A DNA stretch of 64,000 nucleotides from Hypericum androsaemum (GCA_963995505.1 OZ023180.1:1302501-1366500); one strand, 5' to 3'. Shown: positions 43,280 to 54,655, counted from the first letter of the stretch. The notes: generated by a model not told the origin, from the sequence alone. A program made the numbers and translations.

Positions 43280-44390
43280 AAACCGGAGTCCCAAGATTTG
43301 TTTTTTATAAGCATTAATAAATAATATATATCTTCCTTCCCTCCTATGTCATGGCTTTCTTCTTCTTTTTTGTCTCGTCTTTATTTTTTCTTTGGCCTTG
43401 TACTTCTGTGCTAATACGCAACTGCGTTTGACGTTTCTTTTTTTTTTTCGGTTTTCGGGGTAACCTCGGAATACATTTCTATGCCGTGGATATCATAGTA
43501 TTCATGTCTCAGGGGTGAATTTTCGGACCAATTCTAATATCCGAATCTTGATTTTGGTATTCGAATTAGAATCTTCCATCTATCAAAAATTTTAAATTTA
43601 ATTTTTTTACATTCAGTTATCTGAAACACCCCAATTTCAAACAAAAGAAGACTAACATTTCTTTTTCAAACAAACAATCACCATGGGCAGTAGCATCGCA
43701 TTGATATCATTATGGGATCTAATTGCATGCGTCTACATTTTGCCTTGGAATAATTTTTGTGTCGGGTATTTGGGCCTTTCGGCCATCCTATGAATGATGT
43801 GTATGTGTAAATACTGGGCTCATCCGATTCAGGTGGGCTTTTAAGCCCACACCTTTTGTTGTAAAAAATTCGGCGTCACGTGGTCATAGACCCGTAGTTC
43901 ACAATTGTAGTTTTCGCCTTTTTCCTTCTGAAGATAAAGTTTCGTCGTCAGCAGAAGAAAAATCTAACAAAAGAGATAACCTATAGAGTTGTTCCAATTT
44001 GATATCCTTAAGTAGGTTTTAGATTTTTTTTTTGGTAATTAAAGTACTTTATTAAAGCAAAGAAAGGAAATTACAACCAAACGAGAAGCAAAAAAACTTA
44101 CAGGTAATTATAAAAGCCTACCATATCTACAGATAAAAATAGGTTTTTGATTTAGTTCTTGCGATAAAAATAAAAGAGATTGGGATAACCATGCCAAGAC
44201 TACAAGTTAAACCGCAGATAAGAAATTCCTCGGTAGGATGCCGCCGGCAGCTAGCCGCCAAAACAGAACAAATTTGAGACAATTAACGGTCAACAGAAGT
44301 TTCTTTACAGCACATGAGAAAAATTATTGAACGTAAACAAATACATTTCCACAAAAACAGAACATAAAGTATAATTACAATTTAACGTTT
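43280..44390. repeat. Module upstream flank, copy for dirigent 3
   Basis: Homologous to 31740-32820, beginning with the Ole e 6-like gene's 3' flank phrase 'cccaagatttgttttttata'. No gene, apart from the small retroposon at 44027. Confidence 0.75.
44027..44139 (-). mobile_element. Short retroposon tail, unit A
   Basis: Starts with a T-run (A-tail on the minus strand) after taggttttagattt (44013-44026) and ends before taggtttttgattt (44140-44153), a near-perfect 14-bp target duplication. The body (about 110 bp) reads 'ggtaattaaagtactttatt...'. The same insertion is in unit B, while the module of dirigent 1 shows the empty site. Confidence 0.8.
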
Positions 44391-44456
44391 GACCACGTGG
44401 ACGTCTGCATTTATAATTTTAAAATTATCCCATGCAGACCCGGATTTCTATATAAA
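44391..44456 (+). promoter_or_regulatory. Dirigent promoter block, copy 3: G-box and TATA
   Basis: CACGTG at 44394-44399; tatataa at 44449-44455. Confidence 0.7.
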
Positions 44457-44539
44457 TACCGTTATCTTCTCCTTTACCCCAAATCATAAATTCATACAAT
44501 TCTCGAAGTCCCTCAAAAGAAATTCATTTCCCAGACGCT

Positions 44540-45130
44540 ATGGCTTCCAATTACTTCCTAATCTTTGCCGTTCTCATTTTGTCCTTTGTCCAATTCCAAG
44601 CACAAGGAAGCTACGTGACATCCCTAAACCCTAGAAGACTAGGTCTGAAGAAAGAAAAGCTAACCTACTTCCGATTCTACATGCACGACATAACCGCGGG
44701 ATCAAGCCCCACCGCCCTGACCCTCATCACACCTGAGAAAGACACGATGGTCCCGGGCGCCGGCACGACGAACACCATCGACGGCGTGTTTGGAACCGTT
44801 AACATCATCGACAACCCGTTAACCGAAGGACCGGAGAGCAGCTCCAAGCTGATCGGAAAAGTACAAGGCGTATATGCTCAGACGTCCCAAGAGGAGACGA
44901 GCTTGTTGATGGCCATGAACTTTGTGTTCCTTGAGGAGAAGTACAATGGGAGCAGTATAGCTGTGTTGGGAAGAAACCAGGTGTACAATGAAGCTAGGGA
45001 GATGCCGGTAGTCGGCGGAAGTGGTCTGTTCCGGTTTTCCCGGGGATACACGGTGGCTACTACTTACACCTTCAATGAAACCGCTCAGGGTGTTATCTCC
45101 GAGTTTCAAGTCTATGTCCTGCATTATTAA
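44540..45130 (+). CDS. Dirigent protein, copy 3
   Basis: Intact, 196 residues. Signal peptide MASNYFLIFAVLILSFVQFQ, then a dirigent domain. It differs from copies 1 and 2 in the region FYMHDITAG (others FYMHGITAG), GGSGLFRFSRGYTVATT (others RFRFARGY) and SEFQVYVLHY (others SEYQVYVLHY). The two Asn glycosylation sites (YNGSS, FNETA) are kept. The apoplastic role is as for the other copies. From residue 14 on, the sequence is identical to the broken copy 4. Confidence 0.95.
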   Translation: MASNYFLIFAVLILSFVQFQAQGSYVTSLNPRRLGLKKEKLTYFRFYMHDITAGSSPTALTLITPEKDTMVPGAGTTNTIDGVFGTVNIIDNPLTEGPESSSKLIGKVQGVYAQTSQEETSLLMAMNFVFLEEKYNGSSIAVLGRNQVYNEAREMPVVGGSGLFRFSRGYTVATTYTFNETAQGVISEFQVYVLHY

Positions 45131-46051
45131 CTTCTCTCCGCCAAGAGCCACAAACGGCACAAGAACCGAAGGAAGAATTCGTAATTTTGTATCATTCTGT
45201 AGAATGTGTTCGTTTGTACTTAATTGAGCTAGTTAAGCTTAATTATTTAGTAAACACTTATACGGCCCAAGGATGGTGCAAGTGATACATGTGTATTGTG
45301 AAATAATAAGTGTAATACAGTAATTAAAAATTTCAAGAAGTGGTAATTTATTTCTGAATCAAAATATGTTTTCCATTTCTTTACATTCCCTTAACAAATA
45401 GACGCATTTTTTATTAAAATAATATAACACCCTTATTATTATTACTAAAATTGAACACGAACAAACCAACAAACACTTACTCTAATGACATGAGGGATAA
45501 CTTGGGTGCAGTTTATCGGAGTTTTGCGAAAAAATTTACTCATCAAAAAATTCAACAATAATAAACACATTCCGACGGTTCATCGTCCTCTAAAAAAACG
45601 ACGTTAGTTTTTATAAATACGAACTTTGAGTTCAAAGCAATGGAAGATAAAATTTCTCCTTAACACAAATCTGAGGGCAGTATAACATAAAATCGGATAA
45701 CGATATCGTTAGAGAAATTTTTATAGTGTGTTGTAGACCGAATTTTCAGTAGTCTTCATCTACGAACTTATTTCTGTTGAAATTCTCGAAAATTTGCTAA
45801 GAAAATTTTTCGACAAAGAAGCCAAAGAAACTGTGTATTTTTCTTGGTTAATGAAAACGTGTATTAACCCTAGATACTAATACATATATAGTAAATAAAC
45901 TAAACAACTCCTAAAGTTTACGTGAGCATTAAGTTGGAAGTCGTTTGAGGCTTCCAACGTCGGCTTGCTCTTCTTGGGCGTTGAGGTTAATTCTATTATT
46001 TTTTTCCCTCAGTCAACATGTTCAACATCTAATAAATTTTACTATACATGT
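45131..46051. other. 3' flank of dirigent 3, no gene
   Basis: AT-rich spacer with an almost identical copy at 59547-60464. Nothing else recognised. Confidence 0.6.
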
Positions 46052-46060
46052 TATTATTTA

Positions 46061-46428
46061 GGGAAAAGTTTATTTTAGTACCCTGTGATATTGCAAAAAA
46101 TTATTTTAGTATCATGTGGTAAAAAATTTATCAATCGAGTCAAACCTCAGCCAATTAACATCACTTAGATCCACGGGTAGCTGCCCGAACCCTTCCCGAC
46201 CTCCCCGAACCTTGCCCGGCCATCTGGATGGACCACATCAGCATTTTCTGATGATGTGGCACCACGTAGCATCTCCTCTCTCCTCTTTCTCCCTTCCCTC
46301 TCCTCTTTCTCTCTTCCCTCTCTATTCTTCTTCTTCTTCTTCTTCCTCCTCCTCCTCCTCTTCTCCCCCAAAACCCGGAAATTCAAAAACCTTCATGGTC
46401 ACTCCCACTTTGCATCATCAAGTGGCCA
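46061..46428. mobile_element. Left part of a Mutator-like element, cut by the duplication breakpoint
   Basis: Preceded by tattattta (46052-46060) and homologous to the left part of the complete element at 60474-61628 ('gtttattttagtaccctgt', 'caatcgagtcaaacctcag'). It ends abruptly at 'aagtggcca' (46428). A CTT/CTC microsatellite lies at about 46328-46365. The right terminal repeat is missing. Confidence 0.85.
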
Positions 46429-46820
46429 GCTCGGGCTCCCAGCTTTATTTGTAACTTCCATAAGATGAAGAATTTGTTCTTTTGTATTTAATTGAGCTAG
46501 TTAGGCTTTATTAACTTGGAGCCCAAGTAAGATTTATTTAGTATATATGTTTACGGCCCAAGGATTGTGTAAGTGCCACATGTGTATTGTGAAAATAATT
46601 TGAAGGTGTGAGAACTTTTTTTTCTGGAAAGACATTTTTTCGATTATTTACATTCTAATATAATCCGATTATAAAACAATTACCTCCTAATCGATGCCTC
46701 TCCTAAGCGAGCGTCTTCCTCTAATATCTAGCCATCAATCCCTTCAAAGAATTTCTGCGAAAAGAATCATTGATTAATAAACAAGTCTCGCCATAAACCC
46801 TAGCAAAATTCTCAAAAACA

Positions 46821-47637
46821 ATGTCATCGAAGATGATAACACTGAAGAGCTCGGATTACCAAACGTTTGTCGTGAACGAGGCAGTGGCTCTTGTGTCACA
46901 GATGATCAAGCACTTGAAGGAGGACGGCTCCAGAGTGTTAAGCCAACGGACCCAACAAAATCGCCAACACGAGTAAGCAAATCACGAAACTACAAGAAGA
47001 ACAAATGAAAGAAAGACAAGGATTTGGTCACCAGGTTCGATCTCAAGGATCTACGTTCGAGGGTGTACCAAGCTAGGAGAATTTTTCAATATCTCACTCA
47101 ATATTGCTCTCTCTTTACAATGAATGACCCACCCACTCACATGAAACAACATAAATGAACTTTAGAAAGGGTATTTATAGTCCCACAAATCCTACAAGGT
47201 TATTTGGATCGGAAGGGGCACTTTTATCCATGAAAATACACTTTTTCTGGCACCCTTGGCAGACTCCAAAGACTTGGCGGTCGCCAAAGAAAGCTACTGC
47301 CTCGCAACCCCTTTAGAGTTGGCTGGTGCCAATCATTTGGCTTACTCCAGGCGAGGATGTTTGGGAGGGCTGGCGCCCACCAGGGCAGCCAATCCCAAAC
47401 TTTTCCGCCTCTTCGTGCTTCGTTGTTTCACCTGTCACTCGATCCGGTTGACCCCCGAGCATCCCCAAACCCCGAATCACATCCGAACAAGTCCCCAACC
47501 ACTTTTCGGGCTCCATACTCCACACATAGACAACGTGATCCAGCTCCCTAACGTGATTAGCGAGATCATGTCGAAGGTGATCGAGTACTGCAAGAAGCAC
47601 GTAGAGACTGACAAGGATGACAAGTCGTTCGCCATCA
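46821..47637 (+). pseudogene. SKP1-like gene, unit B, split and truncated
   Basis: [20 protein letters not shown] to KHLKEDGS is followed by the shared solo LTR (46936-47526). The gene resumes with [20 protein letters not shown] to KDDKSFAI and is cut at about 47637, where foreign Gypsy sequence begins. The C-terminal half (ADLKN... to DLTCQ) is deleted. Non-functional. Confidence 0.85.
46936..47526 (-). mobile_element. Solo LTR in the SKP1-like gene, unit B
   Basis: 591 bp, same borders (TGTGTGGAG...TTAACA on the minus strand) and same site as the unit A LTR. It is bordered on the left by cagag and on the right by tagac, which is not a clear target duplication. Confidence 0.75.
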
Positions 47638-48664
47638 CTTGGTCTCTTCTGTAGATTCACCAACTGGTGTGCTTCCTAAGCAGCCATTGAAAAGTGTGCT
47701 CATCTCTCTGGATTTGTCATCTGCAGCTGCAAAAGTGCAATTCTCGCAGCAACTCTGCAACTATTTACAGTAGCAACACTGCTCTTTTATGCAGCAGCTA
47801 TAACTTTTGCAAAACTGCAACTTTTTACAGGTTTATCACCAGATTTTGCAGATGCAGATCTGTCATTTGTGTCATCCACTGCATCTATGCAATCTGCTGC
47901 ATATATGCCATATATTGTAGCACTGCATCCTGCTGCATATCTGCAAATTATTGTAGCACTGCAAATGGCTGTAGGTCTACAATTTAGAACACGTTATTCT
48001 TTCCCTTTTAATGGGCAGCAGCTATTGGAAGAATCTTATGTAGGGTTGCAAGTTTTTGCAATTTCATCAACTGGTTCAGCAGACAAGTGTCTGAATTTTG
48101 TTCTTGCAAATTCATCAACTGGTTCAGCAGACAAGTGTCTGAATTTTCATGCACCAGCAGCACTACAATTTTATGCAGTTACAGCTCCTGATCAATTGCT
48201 GCAGTCCCATATTCCTACTGATTGGGATGACAAGTGGCCTAATAAATGGTTTGATCTAAAGGGTGAGAGGGACATAACACTTGCCTTGATTACTGGATGC
48301 ACTCTGGATTCGGCTGAAGATCAATGGAAAGTTATGATGCATAGGCGGGTCCATCGTTTTGATTTTGATGTTCCTTAAACCTTGAGGACAAGGTTGCTTG
48401 AAGGGAGGGAGTTGTAATGTACAAAGACACTAAATTGAGAATTAAGAGAAGTTCAGGTATCAAATTATAATAAGGCTTTATAAGCCGCCTCTCAGGGGTA
48501 TAAAGAGAAGTACAGGAAGTGTGGATGTACTCTTGACCTTTTTGACAATAAATCAGATATATTTTCTCCCTAAAACTCTATCTTCTCTCTCTCGATATCT
48601 TTTCTCAATTCTTTCCCCAAATTAACACTTTCTTGAACCCTAATCATTGATTAGGTTTGTTACA
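47638..48664 (+). mobile_element. 5'-truncated Gypsy-type element: pol tail, polypurine tract, 3' LTR
   Basis: A frame to 48378 ends HRRVHRFDFDVP-stop. The next bases, 'ccttgaggacaaggttgctt', and the purine-rich 'gaagggagggagt' are typical of the end of plant Ty3/Gypsy elements. The LTR is 48413-48664 (tgtaatgt...tgttaca, 252 bp). Inside the upstream part, a 46-bp unit encoding SSTGSADKCLNF is repeated (about 48064-48150), and many 'ctgca' words occur. The 5' LTR and most of pol are missing, and the left border cuts straight into the SKP1-like gene. Confidence 0.65.
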
Positions 48665-48788
48665 GATCTCCGACGAGGGAGAAGAAGACGGACGACCGGT
48701 CGCCTGGGGAAGGGTTCTTGGAGTTCCTCAGGAACTGCAGCCTCTGCGAGAAGGTGCTCGATCATGGACGCAATATCTACATGTACAA
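48665..48788 (+). pseudogene. FLZ zinc-finger half, unit B
   Basis: Reads SPTREKKTDDRSPGEGFLEF then LRNCSLCEKVLDHGRNIYMY-K to the donor at 48789 (aa|gtacgt). This copy keeps the 25 bases lost in unit A, so its finger half is in frame with SPTREKK. The gene's start has been removed by the Gypsy insertion/deletion. No second finger half was found. Confidence 0.65.
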
Positions 48789-49290
48789 GTACGTAAAACT
48801 CTTCTTGTTTGATTCCCTCCTCCTTGCCCTATCTCACAAAAACATAGGAGAATCTTTCATTTTTCATTATTCTTCCTTCTTTATTGATTAATTTTTTGAA
48901 TTTAGAATCGAGCATCCACATACAAAAGAGGAAGCTTCAAAGTTACAACAGATCGCGTTAGCTAAACGTCACTAGTGTCCCACATCAAAAGAGCAACAAG
49001 GCTAGTAGGTGGCGTACATAGCTTATGAAGTCCTAATGGAAGTGAAAAGCCAAGGTTGGTAAGCCAGTTGGCACAACAATTCGCTCACGATAAACCTGTC
49101 TAATCTCTACTACCCACTCACGGCCCAAAATTTCCCGATGATGATAGAAGAGGCAGTAGGGTCAGGCGGGTCTTCTATTTTGAGTCAACCTCCAGGAGAA
49201 TTTGGCTGCAACCAAGACTCCATGCTGTGTTCAACCCATTGAGTGCGCCCCACAATTCGGCCGTCACACAAGAGTAGCTTCCCAATTTAG
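48789..49290 (-). mobile_element. LINE remnant, unit B, part left of the Copia insertion
   Basis: Homologous to 40246-40757. It reads HGLNTAWSLGC/SQILLEVD-type sequence on the minus strand, with tryptophan where unit A has TAG. A 24-base gap relative to unit A lies near 49173. It continues at 55712 beyond the Copia element. Confidence 0.7.
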
Positions 49291-50201
49291 TGTTGTTTCG
49301 GAGGGTTGGTGTACTTGATTAGGATCTACGGCAGTCGAGGCAAGTGTTGGACACTTTCTCCGTAAGACGAGATTGCCCCGTATATTTCAGTGCGGTACGG
49401 CCTACGACAATCGTCCCCAAGATACAACGACTGTTAGGGCGTTTCCAAGAACGTTGCACACGTATCTCGAAACTTTCGGGCGAACCCTTATATACCCAGA
49501 ACTTTCGGACCTTGTTTTTTTCTAAGTGAAGAACAGGAGAAAGGAGAAGACAACAATGCTCGGAGATGCAAATGCTGCTGGGATGAGAAAAATGGCAAGG
49601 GTTTGGCCTATTTTAGGCTGGAGGAGGCAGCCACCCCGAAGGGACGCGTCCGCTCGGCCAGCAGGCTGGCTGTGCTTGTGGCCCTTCGGTGGCTTCTGGA
49701 TCTTTCCATGCGCGCCCAGGCTGCGCTGGCGCCCTTTCGCGAGGGATCTCGCACCCCTTCAGCCTTCTGGAAGTCTCCTGCACATTCCTGCCTGTCGTGC
49801 CTCTTTGCTGGCTAACCTGAAGGTGCTCGTAGCTCCTCGTCACTCCGGTAGCTGCGCAGCTCTCTCCGGACCCGGGCAAAATACTTAAGGCTCCTCCAGC
49901 TCCTCGCGATGATGCGCACGTGCGAAGTGCGCCACAAAGTGCCCATTGCGACCTGCGTCCAATGCGCCATGCGCACACGCGCGTGCGCGTGCGCGTGCTT
50001 GGACGGTGCTTCGCACCATCCTCGCGGCTAGCGGTGGGTCAGCCTTTAGGTAGTCAACCAAGTTTGAGAGGTAAGGAGGGGAATTCCTTATAAACAAGGA
50101 AATCTTCCTTGCTCTAATCAATGTGGTATTGCCCCTTTTTCCATTTCCCTTTTGGGCCTCCACTTTGGGCCAAATGCATTAAAAATGCATTCAACCCAAC
50201 A
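49291..50201 (-). repeat. Copia 3' LTR, 911 bp
   Basis: Begins on the minus strand TGTTGGGTTGAATGCATTTT and ends CGAAACAACA. A TATA word (gtatataagg) lies at about 49488-49498. It lacks the 126-bp internal repeat found in the 5' LTR. Confidence 0.9.
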
Positions 50202-50742
50202 ATCCCCCACATGAATGATGATTAATGCATGCAGACTCTAATCGAAAGTTCTGACGTATTATTATTGCATCGAGATAGGTAACTTGTGGCTTTGAACCTT
50301 CTCTAGTAATATGTTATCAGATTTACTCGCTGTTCGGTGAACGTGATGTCTTGAACCGCAGCTTTTGGCGTAAACCAAGACAATAACATTTACACAATAA
50401 CAACCCTAGTATATTTGGGTTCTCACGTTGTGTCCGTTTTGGCCATGGACCGTATCTTGGATTCATAAGTATTTTTCCCATTTGAAGCGGCCTCACTTCA
50501 CACTCACATAGGTGATCTCCTATTAGGAGTATCCTGCCATACTCCACCTTTATCAAGGTATATGAATCATTAAAAGCGTATGCTTAACCTTACCACACCT
50601 CTGCAGGTTAATACCTGGGCAGCTTCAGAGAATGGGATAGGTTCCAGGTGATTTACTGAACGCTCCATAACTTAGTTGTCTCATTGAACCAAGTTTGTGG
50701 GATCTCCACTTATCATGGTTGAGTTACCGCTATGGACGTTCT
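50202..50742 (-). other. Copia 3' non-coding region and polypurine tract
   Basis: About 540 bases between the pol stop codon and the 3' LTR, with the purine-rich tract catgtgggggat directly next to the LTR. This is the expected start site for plus-strand DNA synthesis. Confidence 0.75.
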
Positions 50743-53700
50743 TTAGTGTGTGGATTTTAATCCCATTCCACTTACTGCATTGTACATTTGATCTCTATTG
50801 ATTCCTTTCGTAAAAGGATCAGCTAAGTTGTCCTTGGACTTTACGTAATTAATGGTGATCACCCCACTAGAGATCAACTGTCTAACGGTATTATGTCTCC
50901 GATGGATATGTCGAGACTTTCCATTGTACAATGTACTTTGTGCTCTCCCGATTGCAGACATGCTATCACAATGTATCAATACGGGAGGCACCGATTTGCT
51001 CCAGCACGGAATATCCTCTAGAAAGTTTCTGAGCCATTCAGCTTCTTTCCCAGCTTTGTCTAGCGCTATAAACTCCGACTCCATGGTGGATCGAGCTATG
51101 CACGTTTGTTTAGAGGACTTCCAAGACACAGCTCCTCCTCCTATGGTAAATACGTATCCACTCGTGGATTTGGAGTCCTTAGTGTCTGATATCCAGTTTG
51201 CATCACTGTATCCTTCTAATACAGCTGGATATTTTGCATAATGTATGCCATGGCTTATGGTATGTTTTAAATACCGCAAAACTCTTTCCAGTGCTAGCCA
51301 GTGATCCTTTCCTGGATTACTTGTGAATCTACTAAGTTTACTAACTGAATACGCAATATCGGGACGAGTGCAGTTTGTTAAATACATCAAGCTCCCGATA
51401 ATTTGCGCATACTTCAATTGAGATACTGGGTCCCCTCGATTCTTGGCTAAGTGTAGATTCAAATCTACTGGAGTCTTAACCGGAGGTTTGTCAAAAGCTT
51501 CAAATTTCTTGAGCACATTTTCCACGTAGTGGAATTGCGTCAAGATAATTTCGTCAGCTTTCCTAGAAATTTTTATTCCTAGTATGACGTCTGCCAGACC
51601 CATATCTTTCATGTCAAAGTAATTCTTTAACATGTTCTTAGTTTTCATAATAACCTCTTTATTGCTTCCCATAATTAGTAAGTCATCTACGTAGAGACAT
51701 ACAATTACGTAAGCTTCAGGTGTGCCCTTAATGTAAACACATTTATCGCACTCATTGATCTTAAATTTATTCGACAGCATTGTTCTGTCAAATTTCTCGT
51801 GCCACTGTTTCGGCACTTGTTTTAGCCCGTATAGTGACTTGACTAGTCGACACACTTTATGCTCTTGACCGGGAGCCACAAACCCTTCAGTTTGCTCTAT
51901 GTATATCTCCTCTTCCAGTTCTCCATTTAGGAAAGATGTTTTTACATCCATTTGGTGGATCTCGAGGTTATAGAGTACTGCAACAGCTATGAGTACTCTA
52001 ATTGATGTAATTCTTGTGACCGATGAATATGTGTCAAAGAAATCATATCCCTCCTTCTGTTTAAATCCCTTAGCTACCAATCGAGCTTTGTACTTGTCGA
52101 TTGATCCATCATCTTTGTATTTTCTTTTTAGGATCCACCTGCATCCCAAAGGTTTGCAGCCCGGCGGGAGATCCACGATTTTCCACGTGTGGTTTTGCAT
52201 AATGGATTCTATCTCACTATTGATAGCTTCCTTCCAGAGAGGAGCATCTGGACTGGACAATGCCTCTTGGATTGTCTTGGGTTCATTTTCTAACGCATAG
52301 GTTAGATAATCCGGACCGAAATATTTGGTTACCTTCGTCCGTTTACTACGTCTAGGTTCTTCATCTTTCTGATTTGACCCTTGCGTAGTCTCGTGAGCCC
52401 TTTTCTTTGCACTTGCTTCCTTTATTTCCTTATTAGGAAAGCTATCTTCAAAAAATGTTGCGTTCCTTGATTCTATGACCATTCCCGTGTTTATCTCAGG
52501 GTTTTCAGATTTATGCACCAAAAATTGATAAGCACTATTATTTTGCGCATATCCGATAAAGATGCAATCAATGGTCTTGGGTCCTATTCTCACCTGCTTA
52601 TGCTTAGGTACTTCGACCTTTGCTAGGCACCCCCATACTTTAAGGTAACCGTAGGAAGGCTTCCTTCCTTTCCATAGTTCATATGGAGTTTTGTCCATTT
52701 TCTTGTGTGGCAATTTGTTTAGAATGTGGTTTGCTGAGAGCACAGCTTCCCCCCACATGTTCTGGGGTAAGCCCGAGCTAATCAACATAGCGTTCATCAT
52801 CTCCTTAAGAGTTCAATTTTTGCGTTCAGCTACGCCATTTGATTGAGGTGAGTATGGAGCAGTCGTCTGATAAATAATGCCATGTTCTTGACAAAGTTTC
52901 TCAAACGGAGCTACATATTCTCCCCCTCGATCACTTCGAATCATTTTGATTTTTACGCTGAGTTGATTTTTAACCTCATTCTTATATCTCTTAAAAGCAT
53001 CAAGAGCTTCGTCTTTGCCCTTTAGGAGATATACGTAACAGTATCTCGTGCAGTCATCGATAAATATGATGAAGTATTTCTTCCCGCCTTTAGTTTGCAC
53101 GTGTTTCATATCGCAAGTGTCCGTATGAACTAACTCTAAAGGCGTAGTACTTTTTTCCACCGAATGGAAAGGTGCTTTGGTCATTTTAGCCTCCACACAT
53201 ACTTCACATTTATCGGATGGGTTAAACTCTAGATTCGGTAATAAATTTAAACTTACTAATTTTCTTAGCGAGTTTAAATTTACGTGTCCTAATCTACCAT
53301 GCCATAAATTAGAACACTCGGCTAAGTAAGAAGAAGCGTTAACTTTATTTTCACCGTTAAAGGTGCGATGTACAGTTATTACATTCATCTTAAACAGCCC
53401 CTTTTCTAGATAACCCTTTCCTATGAATTGACCCGCTTTGGTCAGTACAAACTTATCAGCCTCAAATACAAGCTTAAGACCGGCTTTGCTTAACAGTGAG
53501 CCGAAAACTAAGTTCTTGCGAATATCCGGGACATGCAGCACATCCTTGAGGGTCAGCTCCTTTCCTGAGGTCAGCTTCAGGACCACCTTACCCAGACCTA
53601 CGATCTTGGACGTTGAGAAGTTTCCCATGAACAGCTTTTGGCCGGTGATCGGGATATAGTTCTAGAACATCTCCTTATCCGAGCAGATGTGGCGGGTAGC

Positions 53701-54627
53701 TCTAGTGTCCATGAACCACTCTCTCGAATTATCCACCAGGTTGGCTTCAAACACCACAGCTGACAGATCCATCTGGGACAAGTCTTCAGCCAGGTTAGCC
53801 TTTCCTTGGTCGTCCTTCTTCGGCTGGCGACAGTCCTTAGCCATGTGGTCGAGTTTGCCGCAGTTGTAGCAGTCACCCTTGATCTTCTTATTCTTTTTCT
53901 TCTTGGGCTCTTGCTTCTCCTGCTTATCCCCGGACTTCTTCCTCTTCTTGCCACTTTTTCCCTCGGCGAGGTGTACGGTGGTCTCAAAGTTGGCCTTGCC
54001 TTGCTTGACTTCGGACTTTCGGTTGTCTTCCTCGATCCTAAGTCTCACGATCAAGTCTTCTAGGCTCATGTCCTTCCTCTTGTGCTTGAGGTAGCTCTTG
54101 AAATCCTTCCAGAGCGGGGGGAGCTTCTCGATTATCGCAGCTACTTGGAAGGACTCACTGAGTTGCATCCCTTTGGCTTGGATCTCATGAAGGATCAGCT
54201 AGAACTCCTGCACTTGGTCGATGACCTTCTTGGAGTCCACCATCTTGAAGTCGAGGAATCGTCCGACGATGAATTTCTTCGTCCCGGCATCCTCCATTTT
54301 GTACTTCTTCTCGAGTGAACTCCACAGCTCTTTAGCGGTCTTGGCTTCCGCGTAGACATTGTAGAGCGTGTCGTCTAGTCCATTCAGGACGTAGTTCCGG
54401 CATAGGAAGTTGCTATGACTCCATGCATCGAGGGCGTTGATCTTCTGTTGATCTGCCTCATTTTCTGCCACCTTCGGAGCCTCTTCCTTCAAGAATCGGA
54501 CCAGGTTAAGCGTCGTCAAGTAGAACAACATCTTCTGTTACCACCTCTTAAACTCGGTACCGTTTAACTTGGCCAGCCTTTCGGCGTGGACAGTTTCCGG
54601 GACGGGTGCTGAGCTTGTCGATGCCAT
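50743..54627 (-). pseudogene. Copia gag-pol frame with four in-frame stops
   Basis: One continuous frame of about 1295 codons from MASTSSAPVPETVHAERLAK. Stops lie at 54538-54540 (TAA, early gag), 54199-54201 (TAG, gag), 53662-53664 (TAG, after protease) and 52813-52815 (TGA, end of integrase core); no frameshift was seen. Domains in order: gag; zinc knuckle [14 protein letters not shown]; protease with D-T-R where D-S/T-G is required; integrase H-H-C-C ([14 protein letters not shown]) and catalytic core ending [16 protein letters not shown] with YVDDLLIMG; RNase H with GYSDANW and [12 protein letters not shown]. The altered protease and the stops make it non-autonomous. Confidence 0.93.
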
Positions 54628-54655
54628 CTTCAAGTACACAATCTCGTCTTACGAT
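54628..54655 (-). promoter_or_regulatory. Primer-binding position of the Copia element, not tRNA-like
   Basis: Directly inside the 5' LTR the minus strand reads 'atcgtaagacgagattgtgt'. It does not start with TGG, as sites for a tRNA 3' end do. Sixteen bases (54638-54653) are the exact reverse complement of 54726-54741 within the LTR. Confidence 0.6.

Larger units (their letters stand above)
38079..46428. repeat. Tandem segmental duplication, unit A
   Basis: Unit A runs from 'gctttatttgtaacttcc' (38079), in the 3' flank of dirigent 2, to 'aagtggcca' (46428), inside a Mutator-like element. Unit B repeats it from 46442 to 60859. It contains the SKP1-like copy with solo LTR, FLZ fragment, LINE RNase H relic, kelch Pack-MULE, dirigent 3 and the left half of a Mutator-like element. 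Between the units lies a 13-base filler (gctcgggctccca). Confidence 0.9.

Noticed and set aside
47869..48378. 169-residue frame as an independent gene
   Set aside because: It ends at the polypurine tract of a Gypsy-type element, so it is taken as part of that element.
49880..50000. GC-rich 'gcgcacacgcgcgtgcgcgtgcgcgtg' stretch as a special regulatory site
   Set aside because: It lies within both Copia LTRs and is part of their U3 region; no separate function can be supported.
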